64,000 nucleotides of DNA from Enterobacter sp. RHBSTW-00994 (GTDB lineage Bacteria > Pseudomonadota > Gammaproteobacteria > Enterobacterales > Enterobacteriaceae). Positions 1 to 9,838 of this stretch are shown piece after piece. The notes beneath the pieces were generated by a model that worked only from the letters and a program-made list of their open reading frames with translations, made no database searches and was not told the origin of the DNA. Position 1 is the first letter of the stretch. Each line of letters begins with the position of its first letter. The stretch lies in NCBI RefSeq assembly GCF_013782625.1, contig NZ_CP056199.1, positions 2,560,588 through 2,624,587 on the forward strand, written 5' to 3'. The position numbers and the translations under genes were made by a program.

Positions 1-1
1 T

Positions 2-343
2 GAACTTGAGAAAGAGTATGTTGTTGCCGCCCGACTGGACGGCGCGACGACGATGAATATTCTGTGGTTTGCCGTACTGCCTAATATCGCCTCTGGTCTG
101 GTGACAGAAATTACACGCGCCCTCTCAATGGCGATTCTGGACATTGCCGCACTTGGTTTTCTTGATCTTGGTGCTCAACTTCCGTCTCCGGAATGGGGTG
201 CAATGCTCGGCGATGCACTGGAACTGATTTATGTCGCCCCCTGGACGGTCATGTTGCCCGGGGCCGCCATTATGGTCAGCGTGTTGTTGGTCAACCTGCT
301 TGGCGACGGAATTCGCCGGGCGATTAATGCGGGGGTGGAATAA
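2..343 (+). CDS. sapC: SapC, peptide ABC transporter permease (3' part)
   Basis: Open reading frame entering from the left edge of the window in frame 2; only the last 113 residues are present. The segment is strongly hydrophobic with three likely membrane helices and ends in the typical permease tail ([12 protein letters not shown]), as in DppC/OppC-type inner-membrane subunits. SapC pairs with SapB to form the channel of the Sap system for cationic peptide/putrescine transport. Its stop codon overlaps the sapD start (TAATG), so translation is probably coupled. Identification rests on the following sapD and sapF genes and the family-like sequence. Confidence 0.93.
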   Translation, partial: ELEKEYVVAARLDGATTMNILWFAVLPNIASGLVTEITRALSMAILDIAALGFLDLGAQLPSPEWGAMLGDALELIYVAPWTVMLPGAAIMVSVLLVNLLGDGIRRAINAGVE

Positions 344-1335
344 TGCCGTTACTCGATATCCGCAATCTGACCATCGAATTCAAAACCAGTGAAGGCTGGG
401 TTAAGGCTGTTGACCGGATCAGTATCACGCTTGCAGAGGGTGAGATTCGCGGTCTGGTCGGTGAATCAGGATCAGGAAAGAGTCTGATCGCCAAAGCCAT
501 TTGCGGGGTGGCGAAAGATAACTGGCGCGTGACGGCAGATCGTATGCGCTTTGATGACATTGACCTGCAACGCCTCTCCCCGCGCGAACGCCGCAAGCTG
601 GTGGGACACAATGTCTCCATGATCTTTCAGGAGCCGCAATCCTGTCTCGACCCGTCAGAGCGGGTGGGGAAACAGCTGATGCAAAATATCCCCGGCTGGA
701 CATATAAGGGGCGTTGGTGGCAGCGTTTTGGCTGGCGTAAGCGTCGGGCAATTGAGCTATTGCACCGTGTCGGGATTAAAGATCACAAAGATGCAATGCG
801 TAGCTTCCCGTATGAACTGACCGACGGTGAATGTCAGAAAGTGATGATTGCCATTGCGCTGGCTAACCAGCCACGTTTGCTGATTGCCGATGAGCCAACA
901 AACGCGATGGAGCCGACCACTCAGGCGCAGATTTTCCGACTGTTGACTCGTCTGAATCAAAATAACAACACCACCATTTTGCTGATCAGTCATGACCTCC
1001 AGATGTTGAGCAAATGGGCTGACAAGATTGATGTCATGTACTGCGGGCAGACGGTAGAAACGGCCATCAGTGAAGAGCTGGTCACTACGCCACATCACCC
1101 ATATACCCAGGCATTGATCCGCGCGATTCCTGATTTTGGTAGTGCAATGCCGCACAAAAGTCGTCTTAATACCTTACCTGGCGCAATCCCATTGTTAGAG
1201 TCACTACCGATTGGTTGCCGCCTGGGGCCACGTTGCCCCTATGCCCAGCGCAAGTGTATTGAAACACCGCGGTTAATGGGGGCCAAAAATCATCTTTATG
1301 CCTGCCACTTCCCGCTGAACATGGAGAGAGAGTGA
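343..1335 (+). CDS. sapD: SapD, ABC transporter ATP-binding protein
   Basis: 330 residues, the usual SapD length. Walker A is GESGSGKS at residues 40-47, the signature region is LTDGECQKV near 158, and Walker B is LLIADEP near 180; the C-terminal quarter holds the Cys-containing oligopeptide-transporter extension ([15 protein letters not shown]). It powers the inner-membrane SapBC permease together with SapF; in E. coli SapD also supplies ATP-dependent support to Trk potassium uptake. It overlaps sapC by one base and is followed by sapF after one base, so it is mid-operon. Confidence 0.96.
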   Translation: MPLLDIRNLTIEFKTSEGWVKAVDRISITLAEGEIRGLVGESGSGKSLIAKAICGVAKDNWRVTADRMRFDDIDLQRLSPRERRKLVGHNVSMIFQEPQSCLDPSERVGKQLMQNIPGWTYKGRWWQRFGWRKRRAIELLHRVGIKDHKDAMRSFPYELTDGECQKVMIAIALANQPRLLIADEPTNAMEPTTQAQIFRLLTRLNQNNNTTILLISHDLQMLSKWADKIDVMYCGQTVETAISEELVTTPHHPYTQALIRAIPDFGSAMPHKSRLNTLPGAIPLLESLPIGCRLGPRCPYAQRKCIETPRLMGAKNHLYACHFPLNMERE

Positions 1336-1336
1336 A

Positions 1337-2143
1337 ATGGTCGAAACGTTGCTGGAAGTGCGTAATCTGCGTAAGACCTTTCGCTACCGTACCGGTTTGT
1401 TCCATCGTCAGACGGTTGAAGCCGTGAAGCCGCTGAGCTTTACCCTGCGTGAAAAACAGACGCTGGCGATAATTGGCGAGAACGGCTCCGGAAAATCTAC
1501 GCTGGCGAAAATGCTCGCGGGCATGGTAGAGCCTTCTGGTGGGGAAGTCCTGATTGACGATCATCCCCTGACATTTGGTGATTACTCCTTCCGAAGCCAG
1601 CGCATTCGAATGATCTTTCAGGATCCCTCGACGTCGCTTAACCCTCGCCAGCGCATTTCACAGATTCTGGATTTTCCATTGCGCCTGAATACCGAACTGG
1701 AGCCCGAAGAGCGCCGTAAACGGGTCATCGAAACGCTTCGTTTGGTCGGGTTACTGCCGGATCACGTCAGTTACTATCCGCATATGCTGGCGCCAGGGCA
1801 AAAGCAGCGTCTGGGACTGGCCCGCGCGCTTATCCTGAGGCCGAAAGTGATTATTGCTGATGAAGCCCTGGCCTCACTGGATATGTCGATGCGTTCGCAG
1901 TTAATTAACCTGATGCTGGAATTACAGGAAAAACAGGGTATCTCTTATATCTATGTGACCCAGCATTTAGGCATGATGAAACATATCAGCGATCAGGTGC
2001 TGGTCATGCATCAGGGTGAGGTGGTTGAACGCGGAAGCACTGCCGATGTAATGGCCTCTCCGCTTCATGAACTGACAAAGCGCCTGATTGCCGGGCATTT
2101 CGGTGAAGCATTAACCGCCGATGCGTGGCGAAAAGACCGATAA
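1337..2143 (+). CDS. sapF: SapF, ABC transporter ATP-binding protein
   Basis: 268 residues. Walker A is GENGSGKST from residue 47, the signature is LAPGQKQRLGLARAL near 151, and Walker B is VIIADEA. It is the second ATPase of the Sap system, last gene of the operon here. The SD GAGAGAG lies within the end of sapD. In E. coli a small gene, ycjD, follows sapF before fabI; no reading frame of that kind is seen in the roughly 120 bases here. Confidence 0.96.
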   Translation: MVETLLEVRNLRKTFRYRTGLFHRQTVEAVKPLSFTLREKQTLAIIGENGSGKSTLAKMLAGMVEPSGGEVLIDDHPLTFGDYSFRSQRIRMIFQDPSTSLNPRQRISQILDFPLRLNTELEPEERRKRVIETLRLVGLLPDHVSYYPHMLAPGQKQRLGLARALILRPKVIIADEALASLDMSMRSQLINLMLELQEKQGISYIYVTQHLGMMKHISDQVLVMHQGEVVERGSTADVMASPLHELTKRLIAGHFGEALTADAWRKDR

Positions 2144-2267
2144 CTACGCCGCCTAAAAGTGGTCGGATTAACTATGCACGCGACACGTGATATTATCGCC
2201 GCGTTTTAACGACGATTGTCCCAACGAGATGACGATCGCCACAACAATGAATATAAGGATTAAAGCT

Positions 2268-3056
2268 ATGGGTTTTCTTTCCGGTAAGCGCATTCTGGTG
2301 ACCGGCGTTGCCAGCAAACTGTCCATCGCATACGGCATCGCACAGGCTATGCATCGCGAAGGCGCTGAGCTGGCGTTCACCTACCAGAACGACAAGCTGA
2401 AAGGCCGTGTTGAAGAGTTTGCCGCGCAGCTGGGTTCCAGCATTGTTCTGGAATGTGATGTTGCTAAAGACGAAAGCATCGATACCATGTTTGCCGAACT
2501 GGCAAACGTATGGCCAAAATTTGATGGTTTCGTACACTCCATCGGCTTCGCTCCTGGCGACCAGCTGGACGGTGACTACGTGAACGCGGTAACCCGTGAA
2601 GGCTTTAAAATCGCTCACGATATTAGCTCCTACAGCTTCGTTGCGATGGCAAAATCATGCCGTACCATGCTGAACCCAGGTTCTGCACTGCTGACCTTGT
2701 CCTACCTGGGTGCAGAACGTGCCATTCCTAACTACAACGTTATGGGGCTGGCAAAAGCCTCACTGGAAGCAAACGTGCGCTATATGGCGAACGCGATGGG
2801 TCCTGAAGGCGTACGTGTTAACGGTATCTCTGCTGGCCCAATCCGTACTCTGGCGGCATCTGGTATCAAAGATTTCCGTAAAATGCTGGCGCACTGCGAA
2901 GCGGTTACCCCGATTCGTCGTACTGTTACCATTGAAGATGTGGGTAACTCCGCAGCATTCCTGTGCTCTGACCTTTCCGCGGGTATCTCCGGCGAAGTGG
3001 TTCACGTTGACGGCGGTTTCAACATCGCAGCAATGAACGAGCTGGAAATTAAATAA
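2268..3056 (+). CDS. fabI: Enoyl-[acyl-carrier-protein] reductase (NADH)
   Basis: 262 residues when started at ATG 2268, which has a good SD (AAGGA, 2255-2259) and matches the E. coli length; the frame stays open further upstream but that part looks non-coding. FabI performs the last step of each fatty-acid elongation round, reducing trans-2-enoyl-ACP. This is the SDR variant with Tyr146, Tyr156 and Lys163 (YNVMGLAK). Gly93 and Phe203, whose changes give triclosan resistance in E. coli, are the wild-type residues. A strong terminator follows, so it is probably a single-gene transcript. Confidence 0.97.
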   Translation: MGFLSGKRILVTGVASKLSIAYGIAQAMHREGAELAFTYQNDKLKGRVEEFAAQLGSSIVLECDVAKDESIDTMFAELANVWPKFDGFVHSIGFAPGDQLDGDYVNAVTREGFKIAHDISSYSFVAMAKSCRTMLNPGSALLTLSYLGAERAIPNYNVMGLAKASLEANVRYMANAMGPEGVRVNGISAGPIRTLAASGIKDFRKMLAHCEAVTPIRRTVTIEDVGNSAAFLCSDLSAGISGEVVHVDGGFNIAAMNELEIK

Positions 3057-3062
3057 GTTGTC

Positions 3063-3092
3063 ACTCTCTTCCCTTTTCGGGAAGAGAGTTTT
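3063..3092 (+). terminator. fabI terminator
   Basis: Perfect 11-bp stem ACTCTCTTCCC / GGGAAGAGAGT with a 5-base loop followed by TTTCTCC, starting 7 bases after the fabI stop codon. Confidence 0.85.
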
Positions 3093-3210
3093 CTCCTCTG
3101 TGCAATCTCTTCGTTATTCCGTTCTGCTATTTGTTATCACCTAACAATATTTTTCCCATCACTCGCCTTACGCCAGGATATTGATCGCCATTTGAGATCA
3201 AGGAACGCCC

Positions 3211-4218
3211 ATGGAACAGCGCCGTTTTTCCGGCAAAGGCCACTGGTATCATGAAACCCAGTCGAACCATTCACAGGTAGATGTTCTGCCTTTAGTGCCT
3301 GAAGCCGCTAACGTCGACGATCGTTTTTTGCTCGATTTAGCCTTACCCAATGAGATTGTTGCCTCCTGTGAGCGCTGGCTTACCCCTGCCAGAGCCTTGT
3401 GCCAGCTTCTGTTTCCGCCTCAGGTTTCGGTAAACCGCCTGCATACGTTAAGCGCCTATGACCGATTAAGCACCGCGCTAACCGTTGCCCAAGCGTGCGG
3501 CGTTCAGCGGCTTTGTAACCATTATGCCGCCCTGCTCGCCCCGCTCCCTGGACCAGACTCCTCACGAGAAAGCAACCGTCGCCTCGCCCAAATCACGCAA
3601 TATGCCCGCCAGCTTGCCAGCTCACCCGATGTGATTGACAAGAAAGCGCAACAACAACTGGATGAAGTCGGCCTGACCACTGACGACATAGTGCTGATCA
3701 ATCAGATTATCGGCTTTATTGGTTTTCAGGCCCGAGTGGTAGCCGTTTTTCAGGCTCTGCTGGGCTATCCTGTACGTTGGTTGCCAGGACACCATATACC
3801 ACCTCATGCGCTGATCGGTGATACCCATCGCCAACTGACCTCCTGGGAATCTATCCTGCCGGTAGTCGAGTTGCGCTATGCCAGTGCACAACAGCTTGAA
3901 TCCCTCGCCCGCTGGCAAAACGAGCCTGAGTTGCAAGTGCTGGTTCCAGTCCTCTGCCATGAATCCAGGCTCCTGGATCTGACAGGCTTGATCCTGACGG
4001 GCGGTATTCAGCCCACGGAACAGGGCTCTGTTGACCACAGTGCGCTGCCTGGTGCGATCAACCTGCTGACATGCTCTCCCGATCGGTTCAGCGCCGCACA
4101 ATTCACGCCGCTCACCGATGATGGATTATCTCCGGTTCAGGTTATTAACCTGCTGACATGGAGTGCTTTTTGCGGGTGGCTCGATCGTCTCAGGGTCGCC
4201 CTTGGCAAAGGGGAATAA
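3211..4218 (+). CDS. yciW: YciW, carboxymuconolactone-decarboxylase-like protein
   Basis: 335 residues. The start MEQR..GK.HWYHETQS matches the E. coli YciW start and the position between fabI and rnb is the same. The family has an AhpD/CMD-like all-alpha fold with a uroporphyrin-peroxidase-type annotation; in E. coli yciW is controlled by CysB and linked to sulfur/cysteine metabolism. The central part (roughly 105-200, ending LINQIIGFIGFQARVVAVFQALLGYP) is the CMD-like segment. No CxxC peroxidase motif is visible. SD AAGGA lies 7 bases before the ATG. The biochemical reaction is not established. Confidence 0.85.
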   Translation: MEQRRFSGKGHWYHETQSNHSQVDVLPLVPEAANVDDRFLLDLALPNEIVASCERWLTPARALCQLLFPPQVSVNRLHTLSAYDRLSTALTVAQACGVQRLCNHYAALLAPLPGPDSSRESNRRLAQITQYARQLASSPDVIDKKAQQQLDEVGLTTDDIVLINQIIGFIGFQARVVAVFQALLGYPVRWLPGHHIPPHALIGDTHRQLTSWESILPVVELRYASAQQLESLARWQNEPELQVLVPVLCHESRLLDLTGLILTGGIQPTEQGSVDHSALPGAINLLTCSPDRFSAAQFTPLTDDGLSPVQVINLLTWSAFCGWLDRLRVALGKGE

Positions 4219-4306
4219 CCGTACTTATTACCTAAAGAGCGCTTGCTGTAGCAGTGAGAATCGCGTAAAACTGTGAGCCGCTCAATGGCTACGAAAATAG
4301 AACACT

Positions 4307-6241
4307 ATGCTTCAGGACAACCCGCTGCTAGCGCAGCTAAAACAGCAATTGCATTCCCAGACGCCGCGTGCAGAAGGGGTCGTAAAAGCCACGGAAAAAG
4401 GCTTTGGCTTCCTCGAAGTTGATGCGCAGAAAAGTTACTTCATCCCACCCCCACAGATGAAGAAAGTGATGCATGGTGACCGCATCACGGCTGTTATTCA
4501 TACCGAAAAGGACCGTGAGTCCGCCGAGCCGGAAGAACTGATCGAACCTTTCCTGACCCGTTTTGTCGGCAAGGTGCATAAAAAAGATGACCGTCTTTCT
4601 ATTGTTCCGGACCACCCGCTGTTGAAAGATGCCATTCCTTGCCGCGCTGCGCGTGGTGTTGATTATGATTTTAAAGAAGGTGACTGGGCCGTTGCAGAAA
4701 TGCGCCGTCATCCTCTGAAAGGCGATCGCGGTTTCTACGCAGAGCTCACTCAATTCATCACCTTCGGCGACGACCATTTCGTCCCTTGGTGGGTGACGCT
4801 GGCACGCCACAACCTTGAAAAAGAAGCACCAGACGGCGTTGCGACCGAAATGTTAGACGAAGGTTTGGCTCGTCGTGACCTGACTGCTCTGGATTTTGTC
4901 ACGATCGACAGCGCCAGCACCGAAGATATGGATGATGCTTTGTTTGCTGAAGAAGCGGCAGATGGCAAATTGCATCTGACCGTTGCGATTGCAGACCCAA
5001 CAGCGTGGATTGCAGAAGGGAGTAAGCTGGACAATGCTGCAAAAGTGCGTGCATTTACCAACTATCTCCCGGGCTTTAATATCCCAATGCTGCCCCGCGA
5101 ACTGTCTGACGATCTGTGCTCACTGCGCGCCAACGAAATCCGTCCTGTACTTGCCTGCCGCATGACCATTGCCGCAGACGGAACGATCGAAGACGATATC
5201 GAATTCTTTGCCGCTACGATCGAGTCGAAAGCAAAACTGGCGTACGACGATGTTTCTGACTGGCTGGAAAACACCGGTAGCTGGAAACCTGCAAGCGACG
5301 CTATTGCGGCACAAATTCATCTGCTGCAACGCATCTGCCTGAACCGTGGTGAATGGCGCAAAACACATGCTCTGGTGTTTAAGGACCGTCCGGATTATCG
5401 CTTTGTATTAGGCGAAAAAGGCGAAGTGCTGGATATCGTCGCTGAACCGCGCCGTATTGCGAATCGCATCGTTGAAGAAGCCATGATTTCTGCCAACATT
5501 TGCGCCGCACGTGTATTGCGCGACAAACTCGGTTTCGGCATTTATAACGTGCATACCGGCTTTGATCCGGCTAACACTGAAGCGTTGGCGGCTCTGTTAA
5601 AAACGCATAATGTGCATGTTGACCCAGCCGAAGTACTGACACTGAACGGTTTCTGCACATTGCGACGTGAGCTGGATGCACAGCCTTCTGGTTTCCTGGA
5701 TAGCCGCATTCGTCGCTTCCAGTCCTTTGCTGAGATCAGCACCGAACCGGGCCCACATTTCGGTCTTGGACTGGAAGCGTATGCGACCTGGACCTCCCCT
5801 ATTCGTAAATATGGCGACATGGTTAACCACCGTTTGCTAAAAGCGATTATCAAAGGTGAGTCCATTGAACGTCCGCAGGAAGACACAACTCTGCAAATGG
5901 CCGAACGTCGACGCCTGAACCGCATGGCTGAACGTGATGTAGGTGACTGGCTTTACGCTCGTTTCCTGAATGACAAAACGGGTACTGACTTCCGTTTCGC
6001 GGCTGAAATTATCGATATCAGCCGCGGTGGTATGCGTGTTCGTCTTGTTGACAACGGTGCTGTTGCCTTTATCCCTGCGCCATTCCTGCACGCTGTGCGT
6101 GATGAACTCACCTGCAGCCAGGAAACAGGCACTGTACAAATTAAAGGTGAAACAGTTTACAAAGTCACTGACGTGATTGATGTAAATATCGCCGAAGTAC
6201 GCATGGAAACCCGTAGCATTATCGCGCGCCCTGTCGCCTGA
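4307..6241 (+). CDS. rnb: Exoribonuclease II
   Basis: 644 residues, exactly RNase II length. It degrades single-stranded RNA 3' to 5' and is a major mRNA-decay and tail-trimming enzyme, partly membrane-associated. Order of domains: N-terminal cold-shock domains (to about 180), RNB catalytic domain, C-terminal S1 domain (about 560-644). The metal-binding acidic residues Asp201, Asp207, Asp209 and Asp210 are present ([10 protein letters not shown]). It stands alone, with a terminator directly downstream. Confidence 0.97.
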   Translation: MLQDNPLLAQLKQQLHSQTPRAEGVVKATEKGFGFLEVDAQKSYFIPPPQMKKVMHGDRITAVIHTEKDRESAEPEELIEPFLTRFVGKVHKKDDRLSIVPDHPLLKDAIPCRAARGVDYDFKEGDWAVAEMRRHPLKGDRGFYAELTQFITFGDDHFVPWWVTLARHNLEKEAPDGVATEMLDEGLARRDLTALDFVTIDSASTEDMDDALFAEEAADGKLHLTVAIADPTAWIAEGSKLDNAAKVRAFTNYLPGFNIPMLPRELSDDLCSLRANEIRPVLACRMTIAADGTIEDDIEFFAATIESKAKLAYDDVSDWLENTGSWKPASDAIAAQIHLLQRICLNRGEWRKTHALVFKDRPDYRFVLGEKGEVLDIVAEPRRIANRIVEEAMISANICAARVLRDKLGFGIYNVHTGFDPANTEALAALLKTHNVHVDPAEVLTLNGFCTLRRELDAQPSGFLDSRIRRFQSFAEISTEPGPHFGLGLEAYATWTSPIRKYGDMVNHRLLKAIIKGESIERPQEDTTLQMAERRRLNRMAERDVGDWLYARFLNDKTGTDFRFAAEIIDISRGGMRVRLVDNGAVAFIPAPFLHAVRDELTCSQETGTVQIKGETVYKVTDVIDVNIAEVRMETRSIIARPVA

Positions 6242-6250
6242 TAACCTGTT

Positions 6251-6293
6251 AAAATGTCGGTTGTTTCACCTTAGGGCAGCCGACATTTTTAAC
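6251..6293 (+). terminator. rnb terminator
   Basis: Stem AAATGTCGGTTG / CAGCCGACATTT with one G-U pair and a 13-base loop, running into a T-rich tail (TTTTTAACTTTT). Confidence 0.75.
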
Positions 6294-6566
6294 TTTTATA
6301 GCACCCTCGCAAATTCATCATTTTTTCTTACTATTTTCCGCCGCAATACACCCAAACCCGCCAGAATTATCTACAGTAAAAGAGAGCCGTCATATTCGGT
6401 TACGTGAATTTTTATCCGGTAAGTATCCTTTTTGTCTCAACTCGTTTTAATATAATAAAACTGGTAAAAAACAATAAGTTCACTTCGGTTTTGCCGCTGC
6501 TTTATTACGGAAAAGTCGACTGCAAATGAATAATTTTCGCGCTAATGAGCAGCCGCAGGAGAAAAC
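6294..6566 (+). other. Intergenic region upstream of rpfR/pdeR
   Basis: AT-rich non-coding stretch with a TATAATAAAA segment near 6450 that could serve as a -10 region. SD CAGGAG (6555-6560) precedes the ATG at 6567. No gene is visible. Confidence 0.5.
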
Positions 6567-8558
6567 ATGATGGACGATCTGGAGCAAAATTTGCTGTTTC
6601 GTTACATGGGTACGCACAGTCCCTGGTGGCGACTGGCAGCTGACAGTAATGCTCTGCACCTGTCCACCAGCGAAAGCGCCGATGTTATTCAGGTGATCGC
6701 ACTGAGTGAAGAACAAGCAGACCGCGTTCGGCAACTCACGGTGATTACCTCCAGTATCACAATGACGCTCTCACTGTATGGTGCTGATGTCCCGGTGCAT
6801 TTGGTCGGACGGAAGATCAATAAAAAAGAGTGGGCGGGTACGGCTTCGGCCTGGAACGACACGCCATCCGTTGCACGCGATCTGGTTCAGGGACTTTCTT
6901 TCGCTGAACAAGTCGTTTCTGAAGCTAACTCTGTCATCGTTATTCTCGATCAACACGGCAATATTCAACGCTTCAACCGATTGAGCGAAGAGTATACCGG
7001 TCTGAAAGAACAAGAAGTGATTGGACAGAATGTGTTTAAGCTGTTTATGAGCCGGAGTGAAGCCGCCGCGTCAAAACGCAATATTACGGGTTTTTTTCGC
7101 AATGGCAGCTCTTACGAAGTCGAACGTTGGATCAAAACGCGCAAAGGACAACGGCTGTTTCTGTTCAGAAATAAATTTGTTCACAGCGGCAGCGGAAAAA
7201 ACGAAATTTTCCTTATCTGCTCAGGGACAGACATTACGGAAGAACGGCGTGCCCAGGAGCGTCTGCGCGTACTGGCCAATACCGACACCATTACCGGGTT
7301 ACCCAACCGAAATGCAATCCATGAATTGATCAGCAATGCTATCGACTCGCGTGGTGAGGCACAGGTCGGTGTCGTTTATCTCGATCTGGATAACTTTAAA
7401 AAAGTGAACGATGCCTACGGGCATATGTTTGGCGATCAGCTACTGCAGGCCGTTGCGTTGGCGATTCTTAGCTGTCTGGATGAAGGCCAAATTCTGGCCC
7501 GCCTTGGCGGGGATGAATTTATCGTGCTGGCCGCAGACACCTCCCAGAGTACGCTTGAAGCGATGGCCTCGCGCATTCTGACACGACTGCGCCAACCCTT
7601 CCGTATTGGTCTGATAGAGATTTATACCGGTTGCTCTTTGGGTATTGCTCTTGCCCCACAACACGGTAATGACCGTGAAAGTGTGATCCGCAATGCAGAT
7701 ACTGCAATGTATACGGCTAAAGAAGGAGGCCGTGGAAAGTTTTGTGTCTTCTCACCAGAGATGAATCAGCGTGTTTTTGAATACCTCTGGCTGGACACTA
7801 ATCTGCGTAAAGCGCTGGATAACGATCAACTCCTGATTCACTACCAGCCCAAAATGACATGGCGGGGTGAAGTAAGAAGTATAGAGGCGTTGGTCCGTTG
7901 GCAGTCACCTGAGCGTGGCTTGATTCCTCCGCTTGAGTTTATTTCCTATGCCGAGGAGTCAGGGTTGATTGTCCCACTTGGGCGATGGGTTATGCTTGAT
8001 GTGGTTCGCCAGGTCGCGAAATGGCGTGACAAGGGGATTAACTTGCGTGTGGCGGTTAACGTTTCAGCACGTCAGTTAGCGGATCAGACCATTTTTAGCG
8101 ATTTAAAACAGGCATTGAAGGATTTGAATTTTGAATATTGCCCTGTCGATGTTGAGCTGACTGAAAGTTGCCTGATAGAAAACGAAGAGCTGGCGCTCTC
8201 GGTGATACAGCAGTTTAGCCAGTTAGGCGCTCAAATCCATCTGGATGATTTTGGCACAGGTTATTCTTCGCTATCCCAGTTAGCCCGCTTCCCGATCGAT
8301 GCCATTAAACTAGACCAGTCATTTGTCCGGGATATTCATAAGCAGTCGATATCGCAATCTTTAGTTCGCGCTATTGTGGCCGTCGCACAGGCACTGAATT
8401 TGCAGGTCATTGCAGAAGGTGTCGAGAGTGCAAAAGAAGACGCCTTTCTGACAAAGAATGGCGTCAACGAGCGGCAGGGATTTCTCTTTGCTAAACCGAT
8501 GCCCGCAGCCGCATTCGAGCGATGGTTAAAGCGCTATCAATCACGAAAAATGCGCTAG
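6567..8558 (+). CDS. pdeR: RpfR/PdeR (Gmr): PAS-GGDEF-EAL cyclic-di-GMP enzyme
   Basis: 663 residues; orthologue of E. coli PdeR (Gmr, YciR) by position and sequence. Layout: N-terminal domain of about 100 residues (in RpfR proteins this binds the DSF synthase RpfF), PAS sensor domain about 108-230, GGDEF domain with intact GGDEF at 314-318, EAL domain with EAL at 440-442 and the [10 protein letters not shown] loop. The family makes or breaks cyclic-di-GMP; in Burkholderia and Cronobacter RpfR, binding of a DSF fatty acid to the PAS domain raises phosphodiesterase activity. In E. coli PdeR also interacts with DgcM/MlrA for curli control. The adjacent, convergent rpfF supports reading this as the RpfR receptor; the signal itself is inferred. 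Confidence 0.92.
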   Translation: MMDDLEQNLLFRYMGTHSPWWRLAADSNALHLSTSESADVIQVIALSEEQADRVRQLTVITSSITMTLSLYGADVPVHLVGRKINKKEWAGTASAWNDTPSVARDLVQGLSFAEQVVSEANSVIVILDQHGNIQRFNRLSEEYTGLKEQEVIGQNVFKLFMSRSEAAASKRNITGFFRNGSSYEVERWIKTRKGQRLFLFRNKFVHSGSGKNEIFLICSGTDITEERRAQERLRVLANTDTITGLPNRNAIHELISNAIDSRGEAQVGVVYLDLDNFKKVNDAYGHMFGDQLLQAVALAILSCLDEGQILARLGGDEFIVLAADTSQSTLEAMASRILTRLRQPFRIGLIEIYTGCSLGIALAPQHGNDRESVIRNADTAMYTAKEGGRGKFCVFSPEMNQRVFEYLWLDTNLRKALDNDQLLIHYQPKMTWRGEVRSIEALVRWQSPERGLIPPLEFISYAEESGLIVPLGRWVMLDVVRQVAKWRDKGINLRVAVNVSARQLADQTIFSDLKQALKDLNFEYCPVDVELTESCLIENEELALSVIQQFSQLGAQIHLDDFGTGYSSLSQLARFPIDAIKLDQSFVRDIHKQSISQSLVRAIVAVAQALNLQVIAEGVESAKEDAFLTKNGVNERQGFLFAKPMPAAAFERWLKRYQSRKMR

Positions 8559-9424
8559 CTGGCTTTGCGCAGTCCCGCAGCCTGGTGGCGATTTTGTAGC
8601 ATGACCAGGCGCTCCATATAGGCGATATCTTTTGGCTCTAAGCAAAACGCCGCATCAACCCAATCCTCCGTGATATCCATCAACTCACTGCGAGGAAGTT
8701 GCAAAACCCGCGTACGAGCGCGAAGCATTGCCCTTACGCCGTTCATCTTCGGTTGCAGAGTGTCTATGAAGGTACGTACCGCGACATAGCTTTGCCCCGG
8801 CTCGAACAACACATCCACCAGACCATGTTGCTCATACCATTCCGCCGTGTGTGACTCCCCTTTGTAGATAAGCTCCTCAGCCATCTTCATCCCTGACCTG
8901 CGAGCCACAAGTGAGTACCCCCCCATTCCAGGAAACAAGTTAAAAGCAATTTCCGGGAATCCCAGGCGGGAATCTCGTTGAGCAAGAACAAAATGATGCG
9001 CCAGTGCAGCTTCAAACCCGCCACCTAGCGCACTCCCTTCAACCATGGCTAATGAAATAGCACCGGTATCAAACCCCCGCGATGCGGCATGTACGCAGTC
9101 AACGCAGGCCCTCGCATAAGCGCGTAGTGCTTCCCTCCGGCCGTTTTGAATGCACTCTACGAAGAACTGCAAATCCCCTCCAGCATTGTACATATCGGGC
9201 ACAAGCGAACCGGTTACCCAAAAATCAACAGTAAAACCCGATTGTCGTACCAGCCAGGATAAGTTCATGATCTCTTCAATCAATGCGTGGTTAAAGCAAG
9301 GCCTTGGCTGGGCCCGTAACATCATCCAGACAGTTCGGCGCTCCTCCTCGTAGTAACCCGCGAGTTGAGTGAAACGTTCAGTATCGGTAAACAATGTGCA
9401 GGTAGCTTGGTTGATAACTGTCAT
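8555..9424 (-). CDS. rpfF: RpfF-like DSF (diffusible signal factor) synthase
   Basis: 289 residues, the same length as Xanthomonas RpfF, crotonase superfamily. RpfF dehydrates 3-hydroxyacyl-ACP and cleaves the thioester to release cis-2-unsaturated fatty-acid signals. The two catalytic glutamates are visible as Glu138 in [10 protein letters not shown] and Glu158 in [14 protein letters not shown], 20 residues apart as in Xanthomonas (141/161). It converges on the PAS-GGDEF-EAL gene and shares a CTAG for both stop codons. E. coli K-12 has no such gene here. The acyl chain made cannot be read from sequence. Start ATG at 9424 has SD GAGGA; see the inverted repeat covering it. Confidence 0.9.
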   Translation of the reverse strand: MTVINQATCTLFTDTERFTQLAGYYEEERRTVWMMLRAQPRPCFNHALIEEIMNLSWLVRQSGFTVDFWVTGSLVPDMYNAGGDLQFFVECIQNGRREALRAYARACVDCVHAASRGFDTGAISLAMVEGSALGGGFEAALAHHFVLAQRDSRLGFPEIAFNLFPGMGGYSLVARRSGMKMAEELIYKGESHTAEWYEQHGLVDVLFEPGQSYVAVRTFIDTLQPKMNGVRAMLRARTRVLQLPRSELMDITEDWVDAAFCLEPKDIAYMERLVMLQNRHQAAGLRKAS

Positions 9425-9472
9425 AGTCTAATTCCTCATATAAAAAAGCGCCTTGCGCGCAGAATTAGACTA
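9424..9472 (-). promoter_or_regulatory. rpfF leader hairpin covering the ribosome-binding site
   Basis: Perfect 11-bp inverted repeat: TAGTCTAATTC at 9424-9434 and GAATTAGACTA at 9462-9472, 27 bases apart. In the rpfF transcript the downstream arm contains part of the SD (GAGGAATTAG) and the A of the ATG. The loop holds GCGC GCAAG GCGC followed by six T on the coding strand, which resembles a short terminator. Seen directly; its regulatory role is inferred and requires transcription to start upstream of 9472. Confidence 0.6.
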
Positions 9473-9503
9473 ATCCACACATATAGATCACTGCATGAGG
9501 GTA

Positions 9504-9515
9504 GATAAATTTATC
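9504..9515. promoter_or_regulatory. Palindrome between rpfF and yciZ (possible operator)
   Basis: Perfect 12-bp palindrome GATAAATTTATC in the AT-rich divergent region, overlapped by a second dyad ATCAC (9513-9517) / GTGAT (9528-9532). It lies 80 bp upstream of the rpfF start and about 100 bp upstream of yciZ. A binding protein is not identified. Confidence 0.4.
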
Positions 9516-9617
9516 ACTTTCATTTATGTGATTTCGTAAGTGTATTTTTTCCCTTCTCTTTTGAGACCATTTTCTGCATCATTGAAAATATTAACTTTTC
9601 GCTCCAGGAGTGAGATT

Positions 9618-9803
9618 ATGTCTTCTATTGATGCACTAACCGTGGCACAACGTATTGATACCGTGCTAGATATACTGGTTGCTGGCGATTACCACTCTGC
9701 GATTCGTAATCTTGAGATTTTGAAATCCGAGTTATTGGCCCAGAATAACGGCGCAGATAGCACGCCCGATAGCGCTCAACCTAAAGCCCCCTGGGAAGTG
9801 TGA
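9618..9803 (+). CDS. yciZ: YciZ, small conserved protein (UPF0509)
   Basis: 61 residues starting at ATG 9618 (SD AGGAG just upstream); the more distal in-frame start would add an unrelated stretch. Sequence [22 protein letters not shown] and the C-terminal KAPWEV are characteristic of YciZ. Function unknown. It precedes yciT by 35 bases, as in E. coli, where the two genes are adjacent. Confidence 0.85.
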   Translation: MSSIDALTVAQRIDTVLDILVAGDYHSAIRNLEILKSELLAQNNGADSTPDSAQPKAPWEV

Positions 9804-9838
9804 GCACGACGTTTCCGATCTCGTTTAGCTTTTTTTAA

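Noticed and set aside
2144..2267. Possible ycjD counterpart between sapF and fabI
   Set aside because: Only about 120 bases are available and no frame with ycjD-like sequence exists on either strand.
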